Shown here: one piece after another, positions 1 to 11,700 of the stretch | Position numbering within the stretch: the first letter of the stretch is position 1 | How the letters are laid out: each line of letters begins with the position of its first letter | Assembly (NCBI GenBank): GCA_026874595.1 | Contig: CM049316.1 | Location: 4,974,339-5,038,338 of the forward strand | DNA from: Sipunculus nudus | Taxonomy: Eukaryota; Annelida; Sipuncula; Golfingiida; Sipunculidae | Direction of reading: 5' to 3' | Length of the DNA: 64,000 bases | The notes under the pieces: model-generated | What the model was told of the DNA's origin: nothing | Seen by the model: only the letters and a program-made list of their open reading frames with translations | Database searches by the model: none | Program-made: the position numbers and the translations under genes

Positions 1-1300
1 CCTATATCATCCCAGCTATTGGGCTCATAAGTACCCCTAACAATAATTAAAAATTTGATACAATAATTCCGCTATCTAATGCACTGATGGTCATGATTTT
101 TTTGCGTGCATATTGATCATGGAGTGTTTTTTTTTCAGTTCCTGTATACCGGTGGTGCCACCTGTATTTTTATGTCTCCTCCCACAGAGGAGGCATGTTG
201 TTTTCAGTGCCATCATCTCTCAATGTCATCCTCATCTGTAGGAAATCTTGTGAATGCGATTACTTTTGAAGGGCTGCATATTTCCACCAAAATTAGAAAC
301 ACTCCATTGTTTATACCAAAAATCTTGGAGGAGTTTGTAAACCGGTGACGTTGGCTTTCATCTTGAAGGTCAAATCTGGTGAAATTTTGTGAACCCCTTA
401 ACTTTTGAAGTATTTCACATTTTGTCCTCAAATTAGGTACTCCAATTGTTCCTACAAAAATCTTGGAGGAGTTCAAAAGTCGGTGACCTTGACCATCATC
501 ATCAAGGTCAAATTTGCCAAATTTGAAATTTTTGTGAACCCCATAACTTTTGTTCCACATTTTGTCCTCAAATTTGGTACAAAAATTGTTCGAAACGTGG
601 TAACCTTGACAATCATCTTCAAGGTCATATACGTTGATTTATAGTTATTGTCTTGTGGATGAGATAACTTTTGAAGGGCTGCATAATTTCCTCCTAAATT
701 TTATTAAGTTTGAAACCTAGTGACAATGACTTTTTTCTTCAAGTTCAGATCTGCCAAAATGTAACATTTTTGTGCACCTCATAACTTTTGTAGTATTTCC
801 AATTTGCTGAAGACTTTTTCTTCAAATTTGACACACCAGTTCTTTCTGCCAAAATGTCATCAGAGTTCGAAAGGCCGTGAATTGACCTTGACCTTCAAGG
901 TCTAATCTGGTGAAATCTAGATTCATTAGCTTGAGATATTGTATACTTTACCCCTAATGTTTTGGGATAGCCCATAGGGGGGAGACATAGATCTGTTTTG
1001 CACTGCAAAAACAAAGCTATTTTAGTTTTTTACGCATTTTTATGTCTTTGTTGATAACGTTATTGGAAGCGGATTTCCATTAACAGGGTATAAATGAATG
1101 TTGGACCTAGAATCTTCTAACTTGACATCCTTGGAGTTCCATGAAAAATATCCTTGAAAACTTGAATTCAGGTCATGGTTACCTATATTTTGCAAATAAG
1201 GGGAGAAAACATGATTTTTAAGCAACAGGTGTGTCAGATGGGACTCAAATAGTATACATTTGGCCTAAAATCCTCATACATGACTTTCAGGGAGGTCCCT
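1..1300 (+). mobile_element. Partial copy of a dispersed non-autonomous repeat (AGCTCAGCTGA-bounded family)
   Basis: The window opens inside an element whose segments match the 57.07-59.21 kb copy in the same orientation. Shared stretches include the 'aaaatttgataca' block, the 'atgatttttt-gcgtgcatattgatcatgga' area near 95-125, the 'ggtggtgccacctgtattttt' block near 150-172, and near 1080-1200 a 'taacagggtataaa' block followed by 'agaatcttctaacttgacatcc'. No transposase or RT ORF is visible in it. Its short ORFs (for example 106-348 and 1040-1225 minus) are not shared as proteins between copies, so they are not called as genes. The outer left terminus lies outside the window. Identity is based on reading copies against one another; percent identity was not computed. 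Confidence 0.7.
340..960 (+). repeat. Degenerate ~140-bp tandem repeats carrying TCAAGGTCA motifs
   Basis: Four to five diverged units repeat the order: 'tcaaggtcaaat', then 'tttttgtgaaccccataacttttg', then 'cacattttgtcctcaaat', then 'aaaatcttggaggagttc'. Exact TCAAGGTCA or its complement TGACCTTGA occurs at 484-492, 502-510, 619-627 and 883-891. At 884-903 two half-sites face each other. TCAAGGTCA is the extended half-site bound by ERR and NR5A type nuclear receptors, but motif occurrence inside a repeat does not show function. Confidence 0.6.
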
Positions 1301-2340
1301 AAAAATCTCCTTGGAAATTTGAAATGTCACTCTGACCCATTTTCTGCAAGGTGTGTGAAAGAACTTGCGTGTAAAAGAACCAGCGTATGAGGAACGTATC
1401 GAATATTTCGAAAAAACACTTGAGGTTTCAGGACAATAGATAAAACCCATATGAAAAGCTGACACCTTTCTGTAATTTTACAAGTGGTGCCACTAGTCTT
1501 CGTAAACTCATAAAACTAGACATCTAATACTTATAAAAGGAATTCGGTCCACCTGTGTTCGCAATGATCTCTGAAACCGCGTTCCGTATGATACTGTGCT
1601 ACAACCATCCTTTTAAAGGTTATTGTTCCCTCAGTGACATGGCCGATATTTGAATAAATAATTTTTTTAATGTACACATTTTTTTTGGGTGATTTTTGCG
1701 TGTTTCCTGATATGAGCGGAGGCTATCACCGAAAACAGCAGAACTGCCTTCGGCAAAGACCGGATTTTCTTTGTGGTCACCTATAGCCCAGATTAGCCGA
1801 TTCAGGAATTCCGTGAATATGAATAACCTAGCTTTCAGTGACGGATTTTATGCATGTTTGGGCTGACATTTGACAAAGGCTCTGACCCAAGTGTGTGGTC
1901 AGTCAAGATTAAAAACACATGACTCTGGCTCGCTTTACGAAAAGGAGGGGTTCAACCCAGGAGGATTAAAGACAAAACCTAATACAAGGTCCTCATTTCC
2001 GGAAAAGGTTTGGATAAGTTAGTGGATTGCATGTATCTGAGAGGCTAATTAAGGCATTGCATATACAAATGACATGTGCTAGTTTTCAACTTATGGTAAT
2101 TTATTTTCAGTAAAATATTTTTGCAGAGACCACAACTCACAGGCTTAACATAACGATCAATGGCTGTTTTACTTAAATGAAAAGACACAACGTCACCAGA
2201 GACATTATCCCTTCAAGGAAAGTCTCATTTAAATCAATACATTCACAAAGGTTAAATTTCCAACGGAACTCGCTAATAAGACGAGTGATCGTTTCTATAG
2301 GTGCGGTTATTGGAGATCTGGCGGAAAATGATTTATCGAA
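1300..2340. other. Non-coding stretch with one short repeat fragment; no gene recognised
   Basis: Positions 1405-1520 contain a fragment ('gaggtttcaggacaatagat', 'aagtggtgccactag') that matches the tandem units at 27.36-27.83 kb, meaning another diverged piece of the dispersed family. The rest (1520-2340) holds no long ORF, no recognisable RNA gene and no clear repeat. The last ~240 bases could be the 3' UTR of the minus-strand exons that end at 2341. Confidence 0.45.
2100..2105 (-). terminator. Candidate polyadenylation signal AATAAA
   Basis: The plus strand reads TTTATT, giving AATAAA on the minus strand about 235 bases downstream of the stop codon at 2341-2343. Position and orientation fit a 3' UTR end for the candidate exons at 2341-2733. 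The hexamer is common by chance in AT-rich DNA. Confidence 0.3.
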
Positions 2341-2406
2341 CTACTGAACACTAACATTCATGCTGTGTCCATCGCTGCCAGAAGGTGTCGCTAGTTTATC
2401 GTCGGT
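2341..2406 (-). CDS. Candidate terminal coding exon of an unidentified gene
   Basis: On the minus strand a good acceptor (AT-rich, T-biased tract ending TTTTATTTTGCAG, at 2407-2419) is followed by 21 sense codons and a TAG stop at 2341-2343. The peptide begins TDDKLATPSG and ends MNVSVQ: a hydrophilic, Ser/Gly/Asp-rich tail with no domain I recognise. It joins in phase 0 to the exon at 2683-2733 across a 276-bp intron with GT..AG ends. The upstream frame in the intron carries stops, so the reading depends on splicing. Short polar C-terminal tails like this occur in many membrane and signalling proteins, so no function is assigned. Confidence 0.45.
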   Translation of the reverse strand, partial: TDDKLATPSGSDGHSMNVSVQ

Positions 2407-2682
2407 CTGCAAAATAAAACTAATAGTAATAGATATATGTTCAAATTTGCTCATATATTTTGTAACAGCATCCACATACACAATGTAAACCTTGTCATAG
2501 AAAGGGTAAGGTTATCATACAAAAAACATTTATTCTGAGTTTTTTCCATTCGTCTCAAAGGAAGTAAAATGTCGAAGTGTAACGAAAACAAAGTTTATTC
2601 CTCAATTAACGTTATCGAGGAACATCCACAGGTTATGATCTATCGGAGACACCCAAAGTCAATCACCTATATCCATACTTAC

Positions 2683-2733
2683 CAAGAATTCTCTATTTAC
2701 AGTTTCCGGAGAAATACAACCTGCTCTGCTGTT
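2683..2733 (-). CDS. Candidate penultimate coding exon (51 nt, phase 0-0)
   Basis: On the minus strand this 51-nt segment sits between an acceptor ending GATTTCAG (rc of 2734-2741) and a strong GTAAGTATGG donor (rc of 2673-2682). It is open in phase 0 and reads NSRAGCISPETVNREFL, continuing in frame into the exon at 2341-2406. In-frame stops occur just upstream of the acceptor (TGA) and inside the intron, so both boundaries are needed for the reading. Array 1 starts only about 45 bases upstream, so any earlier exons must lie beyond 17.5 kb. The product is unknown. Chance is the main alternative: a 51-nt ORF alone would mean little, but two good sites plus matching phase raise the odds. Confidence 0.42.
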
Positions 2734-2780
2734 CTGAAATCACGTCTAATAATTCGATCTTTCAAATATGATTAACCAGC

Positions 2781-5700
2781 AAACTCCTAACGCTAGAATG
2801 TTTTACTTTGGTCACTGCCTAGATATATCCTCTCCACTAACGCTAAAATGTTTTCTTTTTCTTTTGTCAAATCCTAGATATGTCCTCTCCACTAACAATA
2901 GTATGTTTTTCTTTGGTCATTGCCTAGATATATCCTCCCCACTAACGATAGTATGTTTTTCTTTTGTCACTGCCTAGATATATCCTCCCCACTAACGATA
3001 GTATGCTTTTCTTTGGTCACTGCCTAGATATATCCTCCCGACTAACGATAGTATGCTTTTCTTTGGTCACTGCCTAGATATATCCTCCCCACTAACGATA
3101 GTATGCTTTTCTTTGGTCACTGCCTAGATATATCCTCTCCACTAACGCTAAAATGTTTTTCTTTTTCTTTTGTCAAATCCTAGATATGTCCTCTCCACTA
3201 ACAATAGTATGGTTTTCTTTGGTCACTGCCTAGATATATCCTCCCCACTAACGATAGTATGTTTTTCTTTTGTCACTGCCTAGATATATCCTCCCCACTA
3301 ACGATAGTATGCTTTTCTTTGGTCACTGCCTAGATATATCCTCCCCACTAATGATAGTATGCTTTTCTTTGGTCACTGCCTAGATATATCCTCCCCACTA
3401 ACGATAGTATGCTTTTCTTTGGTCACTGCCTAGATATATCCTCCCCACTAACGATAGTATGCTTTTCTTTGGTCACTGCCTAGATATATCCTCCCCACTA
3501 ACGATAGTATGCTTTTCTTTGGTCACTGCCTAGATATATCCTCCCCACTAACGATATTATGCTTTTCTTCGGTCACTGCCTAGATATATCCTCTCCACTA
3601 ACGCTAAAATGTTTTTCTTTTTCTTTTGTCAAATCCTAGATATGTCCTCTCCACTAACAATAGTATGCTTTTCTTTGGTCACTGCCTAGATATATCCTCC
3701 CCACTAACGATAGTATGTTTTTCTTTTGTCACTGCCTAGATATATCCTCCCCACTAACGATAGTATGCTTTTCTTTGGTCACTGCCTAGATATATCCTCC
3801 CCACTAACGATAGTATGCTTTTCTTTGGTCACTGCCTAGATATATCCTCCCCACTAACGAAAGTATGCTTTTCTTTGGTCACTGCCTAGATATATCCTCC
3901 CCACTAACGATAGTATGTTTTTCTTTGGTCACTGCCTAGATATATCCTCTCCACTAACGATAGTATGTTTTTCTTTTGTCACTGCCTAGATATATCCTCC
4001 CCACTAACGATAGTATGCTTTTCTTTGGTCACTGCCTAGATATATCCTCCCCACTAACGAAAGTATGCTTTTCTTTGGTCACTGCCTAGATATATCCTCC
4101 CCACTAACGATAGTATGTTTTTCTTTTGTCACTGCCTAGATATATCCTCCCCACTAACGATAGTATGCTTTTCTTTGGTCACTGCCTAGATATATCCTCC
4201 CCACTAACGATAGTATGCTTTTCTTTGGTCACTGCCTAGATATATCCTCCCCACTAACGAAAGTATGCTTTTCTTTGGTCACTGCCTAGATATATCCTCC
4301 CCACTAACGATAGTATGCTTTTCTTTGGTCACTGCCTAGATATATCCTCTCCACTAACGCTAAAATGTTTTTATTTTTCTTTTGTCAAATCCTAGATATG
4401 TCCTCTCCACTAACAATAGTATGCTTTTCTTTGGTCACTGCCTAGATATATCCCCCCCCACTAACGAAAGTATGCTTTTCTTTGGTCACTGCCTAGATAT
4501 ATCATCACAACTAACGAAAGTATGCTTTTCTTCGGTCACTGCCTAGATATATCCTCCCCACTAACGATAGTATGCTTTTCTTTGGTCACTGCCTAGATAT
4601 ATCCTCCCCACTAACGATAGTATGCTTTTCTTTGGTCACTGCCTAGATATATCCTCCCCACTAACGATAGTATGCTTTTCTTTGGTCACTGCCTAGATAT
4701 ATCCTCCCCACTAACGATAGTATGCTTTTCTTTGGTCACTGCCTAGATATATCCTCTCCACTAACGATAAATTGTTTTTCTTTTTCTTTTGTCAAATCGT
4801 AGATATGTCCTCTCCACTAACAATAGTATGCTTTTCTTTGGTCACTGCCTAGATATATCCTCTCCACTAACGATAGTATGCTTTTCTTTGGTCACTGCCT
4901 AGATATATCCTCCCCACTAACGATAGTATGCTTTTCTTTGGTCACTGCCTAGATATATCCTCCCCACTAACGATAGTATGCTTTTCTTTGGTCACTGCCT
5001 AGATATATCCTCCCCACTAACGATAGTATGCTTTTCTTTGGTCACTGCCTAGATATATCCTCCCCACTAACGATAGTATGCTTTTCTTTTGTCACTGCCT
5101 AGATATATCCTCCCCACTAACGATAGTATGCTTTTCTTTGGTCACTGCCTAGATATATCCTCCCCACTAACGATAGTATGCTTTTCTTTGGTCACTGCCT
5201 AGATATATCCTCTCCACTAACGATAAATTGTTTTTCTTTTTCTTTTGTCAAATCCTAGATATGTCCTCTCCACTAACAATAGTGTGCTTTTCTTTGGTCA
5301 CTGCCTAGATATATCCTCTCCACTAACGATAGTATGTTTTTCTTTTGTCACTGCCTAGATATATCCTCCCCACTAACGATAGTATGCTTTTCTTTGGTCA
5401 CTGCCTAGATATATCCTCCCCACTAACGAGAGTATGCTTTTCTTTGGTCACTGCCTCGATATATCCTCCCCACTAACGATAGTATGCTTTTCTTTGGTCA
5501 CTGCCTAGATATAGCCTCCCCACTAACGATAGTATGCTTTTCTTTGGTCATTGCCTAGATATATCCTCCCCACTAACGATAGTATGCTTTTCTTTGGTCA
5601 CTGCCTAGATATATCCTCCCCACTAACGATATTATGCTTTTCTTTGGTCACTGCCTAGATATATCCTCTCCACTAACGCTAAAATGTTTTTCTTTTTCTT

Positions 5701-8700
5701 TTGTCAAATCCTAGATATGTCCTCTCCACTAACAATAGTATGCTTTTCTTTGGTCACTGCCTAGATATATCCTCCCCACTAACGATAGTATGTTTTTCTT
5801 TTGTCACTGCCTAGATATATCCTCCCCACTAACGAAAGTATGCTTTTCTTTGGTCACTGCCTAGATATATCCTCCCCACTAACGATAGTATGCTTTTCTT
5901 TGGTCACTGCCTAGATATATCCTCCCCACTAACGATAGTATGCTTTTCTTTGGTCACTGCCTAGATATATCCTCCCCAGTAACGATAGTATGCTTTTCTT
6001 TGGTCACTGCCTAGATATATCCTCCCCACTAACGATAGTATGCTTTTCTTTGGTCACTGCCTAGATATATCCTCCCCACTAACGATAGTATGCTTTTCTT
6101 TGGTCACTGCCTAGATATATCCTCCCCACTAACGATAGTATGCTTTTCTTTGGTCACTGCCTAGATATATCCTCCCCACTAACGATAGTATGCTTTTCTT
6201 TGGTCACTGCCTAGATATATCCTCCCCACTAACGATAGTATGTTTTTCTTTGGTCATTGCCTAGATATATCCTCCCCACTAACGATAGTATGCTTTTCTT
6301 TGGTCACTGCCTAGATATATCCTCCCCACTAACGATAGTATGCTTTTCTTTGGTCACTGCCTAGATATATCCTCCCCACTAACGATAGTATGCTTTTCTT
6401 TGGTCACTGCCTAGATATATCCTCCCCACTAACGATAGTATGCTTTTCTTTGGTCACTGCCTAGATATATCCTCCCCACTAACGATAGTATGCTTTTCTT
6501 TGGTCACTGCCTAGATATATCCTCCCCACTAACGATAGTATGTTTTTCTTTGGTCATTGCCTAGATATATCCTCCCCACTAACGATAGTATGCTTTTCTT
6601 TGGTCACTGCCTAGATATATCCTCACCACTAACGTTAGTATGCTTTTCTTTGGTCACTGCCTAGATATATCCTCCCCACTAACGATAGTATGCTTTTCTT
6701 TGGTCACTGCCTAGATATATCCTCCCCACTAACGATAGTATGCTTTTCTTTGGTCACTGCCTAGATATATCCTCTCCACTAACGCTAAAATGTTTTTCTT
6801 TTTCTTTTGTCAAATCCTAGATATGTCCTCTCCACTAACAATAGTATGCTTTTCTTTGGTCACTGCCTAGATATATCCTCCCCACTAACGATAGTATGTT
6901 TTTCTTTTGTCACTGCCTAGATATATCCTCCCCACTAACGATAGTATGCTTTTCTTTGGTCACTGCCTAGATATATCCTCCCCACTAACGATAGTATGCT
7001 TTTCTTTGGTCACTGCCTAGATATATCCTCCCCACTAACGATATTATGCTTTTCTTCGGTCACTGCCTAGATATATCCTCTCCACTAACGCTAAAATGTT
7101 TTTCTTTTTCTTTTGTCAAATCCTAGATATGTCCTCTCCACTAACAATAGTATGCTTTTCTTTGGTCACTGCCTAGATATATCCTCCCCACTATAACGAA
7201 AGTATGCTTTTCTTTGGTCACTGCCTAGATATATCCTCCCCACTAACGATAGTATGCTTTTCTTTGGTCACTGCCTCGATATATCCTCCCCACTAACGAT
7301 AGTATGCTTTTCTTTGGTCACTGCCTAGATATATACTCCCCACTAACGATAGTATGCTTTTCTTTGGTCACTGCCTAGATATGTCCTCTCCACTAACAAT
7401 AGTATGCTTTTCTTTGGTCACTGCCTAGATATATCCTCCCCACTAACGATAGTATGCTTTTCTTTGGTCACTGCCTAGATATATCCTCCCCACTAACGAT
7501 AGTATGCTTTTCTTTGGTCACTGCCTAGATATATCCTCCCCACTAACGATAGTATGCTTTTCTTTGGTCACTGCCTAGATATATCCTCCCCACTAACGAT
7601 AGTATGCTTTTCTTTGGTCACTGCCTAGATATATCCTCCCCACTAACGATAGTATGTTTTTCTTTGGTCACTGCCTAGATATATACTCCCCACTAACGAT
7701 AGTATGCTTTTCTTTGGTCACTGCCTAGATATATCCTCCCCACTAACGATAGTATGCTTTTCTTTGGTCACTGCCTAGATATATCCTCCCCACTAACGAT
7801 AGTATGCTTTTCTTTGGTCACTGCCTAGATATATCCTCCCCACTAACGATAGTATGCTTTTCTTTGGTCACTGCCTAGATATATCCTCCCCACTAACGAT
7901 AGTATGCTTTTCTTTGGTCACTGCCTAGATTTATCCTCCCCACTAACGATAGTATGCTTTTCTTTGGTCACTGCCTAGATATATCCTCCCCACTAACGAT
8001 AGTATGCTTTTCTTTGGTCACTGCCTAGATATATCCTCCCCACTAACAATAGTATGCTTTTCTTTGGTCACTGCCTAGATATATCCTCCCCACTAACGAT
8101 AGTATGCTTTTCTTTGGTCACTGCCTAGATATATCCTCCCCACTAACGATAGTATGCTTTTCTTTGGTCACTGCCTAGATATATCCTCCCCACTAACGAT
8201 AGTATGCTTTTCTTTGGTCACTGCCTAGATATATCCTCCCCACTATAACGAAAGTATGCTTTTCTTTGGTCACTGCCTAGATATATCCTCCCCACTAACG
8301 ATAGTATGCTTTTCTTTGGTCACTGCCTCGATATATCCTCCCCACTAACGATAGTATGCTTTTCTTTGGTCACTGCCTAGATATATCCTCCCCACTAACG
8401 ATAGTATGCTTTTCTTTGGTCACTGCCTAGATATGTCCTCTCCACTAACAATAGTATGCTTTTCTTTGGTCACTGCCTAGATATATCCTCCCCACTAATG
8501 ATAGTATGCTTTTCTTTGGTCACTGCCTAGATATATCCTCCCCACTAACGATAGTATGCTTTTCTTTGGTCACTGCCTAGATATATCCTCCCCACTTACG
8601 ATAGTATGCTTTTCTTTGGTCACTGCCTAGATATATCCTCCCCACTAACGATAGTGTGCTTTTCTTTGGTAACTGCCTAGATATATCCTCCCCACTAACG

Positions 8701-11700
8701 ATAGTGTGCTTTTCTTTGGTCACTGCCTAGATATATCCTCCCCACTAACGATAGTATGCTTTTCTTTGGTCACTGCCTAGTTATATCCTCCCCACTAACG
8801 ATAGTATGCTTTTCTTTGGTCACTGCCTAGATATATCATCACAACTATCGAAAGTATGCTTTTCTTTGGTCACTGCCTCGATATATCCTCCCCACTAACA
8901 ATAGTATGCTTTTCTTTGGTCACTGCCTAGATATATCCTCCCCACTAACGATAGTATGCTTTTCTTTGGTCACTGCCTAGATATATCATCACAACTAACG
9001 AAAGTATGCTTTTCTTTGGTCACTGCCTAGATATATCCTCCCCACTAACGATAGTATGCTTTTCTTTGGTCACTGCCGAGATATATACTCCCCACTAACG
9101 ATAGTATGCTTTTCTTTGGTCACTGCCTAGATATATCCTCCCCAGTAACGATAGTAAGTTTTCTTTAGTCACTGCCTAGATATATCCTCCCCACTAACAA
9201 TAGTATGCTTTTCTTTGGTCACTGCCTAGATATATCCTCCCCACTAACGATAGTATGCTTTTCTTTGGTCACTGCCTAGATATATCCTCCCCACTAACGA
9301 TAGTATGCTTTTCTTCGGTCACTGCCTAGATATATCCTCTCCACTAACGCTAAAATGTTTTTCTTTTTCTTTTGTCAAATCCTAGATATGTCCTCTCCAC
9401 TAACAATAGTATGCTTTTCTTTGGTCACTGCCTAGATATATCCTCCCCACTATAACGAAAGTATGCTTTTCTTTGGTCACTGCCTAGATATATCCTCCCC
9501 ACTAACGAAAGTATGCTTTTCTTTGGTCACTGCCTAGATATATCATCACAACTAACGAAAGTATGCTTTTCTTTGGTCACTGCCTCGATATATCCTCCCC
9601 ACTAACGAAAGTATGCTTTTCTTTGGTCACTGCCTAGATATATACTCCCCACTAACGATAGTATGCTTTTCTTTGGTCACTGCCTAGATATATCCTCCCC
9701 ACTAACGATAGTATGCTTTTCTTTGGTCACTGCCTAGATATATCCTCCCCACTAACGATAGTATGCTTTTCTTTGGTCACTGCCTAGATATATCCTCCCC
9801 ACTAACGATAGTATGCTTTTCTTTGGTCACTGCTTAGATATATACTCACCACTAACGATAGTATGCTTTTCTTTGGTCACTGCTTAGATATATCCTCCCC
9901 ACTAACGATAGTATGCTTTTCTTTGGTCACTGCCTAGATATATCCTCCCCACTAACGATATTATGTTTTTCTTTGGTCACTGCCTAGATATATCCTCCCC
10001 ACTAACGATAGTATGCTTTTCTTTGGTCACTGCCTAGATATATACTCCCCACTAACGATAGTATGCTTTTCTTTGGTCACTGCCTAGATATATCCTCCCC
10101 ACTAACGATAGTATGTTTTTCTTTGGTCACTGCCTAGATATATCCTCCCCACTAACGATAGTATGTTTTTCTTTGGTCACTGCCTAGATATATCCTCCCC
10201 ACTAACGATAGTATGTTTTTCTTTGGTCACTGCCTAGATATATCCTCCCCACTAACGATAGTATGTTTTTCTTTGGTCACTGCCTAGATATATCCTCCCC
10301 ACTAACGATAGTATGCTTTTCTTTGGTCACTGCCTAGATATATCCTCCCCACTAACGATAGTATGCTTTTCTTTGGTCACTGCCTAGATATATCCTCCCC
10401 ACTAACGATAGTATGCTTTTCTTCGGTCACTGCCTAGATATATCCTCCCCACTAACGATAGTATGCTTTTCTTTGGCCACTGCCTAGATATATCCTCCCC
10501 ACTAACGATAGTATGCTTTTCTTTGGTCACTGCCTAGATATATCCTCCCCACTAACGATAGTATGCTTTTCTTTGGTCACTGCCTAGATATATCCTCCCC
10601 ACTAACGATAGTATGTTTTTCTTTGGTCACTGCCTAGATATATCCTCCCCACTAACGATAGTATGTTTTTCTTTGGTCACTGCCTAGATATATCCTCCCC
10701 ACTAACGATAGTATGTTTTTCTTTGGTCACTGCCTAGATATATCCTCCCCACTAACGATAGTATGCTTTTCTTTGGTCACTGCCTAGATATATCCTCCCC
10801 ACTAACGATAGTATGTTTTTCTTTGGTCACTGCCTAGATATATCCTCCCCACTAACGATAGCATGCTTTTCTTTGGTCACTGCCTAGATATATCCTCCCC
10901 ACTAACGATAGTATGCTTTTCTTCGGTCACTGCCTAGATATATCCTCCCCACTAACGATAGTATGCTTTTCTTTGGCCACTGCCTAGATATATCCTCCCC
11001 ACTAACGATAGTATGCTTTTCTTTGGTCACTGCCTAGATATATCCTCCCCACTAACGATAGTATGCTTTTCTTTGGTCACTGCCTAGATATATCCTCCCC
11101 ACTAACGATAGTATGTTTTTCTTTGGTCACTGCCTAGATATATCCTCCCCACTAACGATAGTATGTTTTTCTTTGGTCACTGCCTAGATATATCCTCCCC
11201 ACTAACGATAGTATGTTTTTCTTTGGTCACTGCCTAGATATATCCTCCCCACTAACGATAGTATGCTTTTCTTTGGTCACTGCCTAGATATATCCTCCCC
11301 ACTAACGATAGTATGTTTTTCTTTGGTCACTGCCTAGATATATCCTCCCCACTAACGATAGTATGCTTTTCTTTGGTCACTGCCTAGATATATCCTCCCC
11401 ACTAACGATAGTATGCTTTTCTTTGGTCACTGCCTAGATATATCCTCCCCACTAACGATAGTATGTTTTTCTTTGGTCACTGCCTAGATATATCCTCCCC
11501 ACTAACGATAGTATGTTTTTCTTTGGTCACTGCCTAGATATATCCTCCCCACTAACGATAGTATGTTTTTCTTTGGTCACTGCCTAGATATATCCTCCCC
11601 ACTAACGATAGTATGTTTTTCTTTGGTCACTGCCTAGATATATCCTCCCCACTAACGATAGTATGTTTTTCTTTGGTCACTGCCTAGATATATCCTCCCC

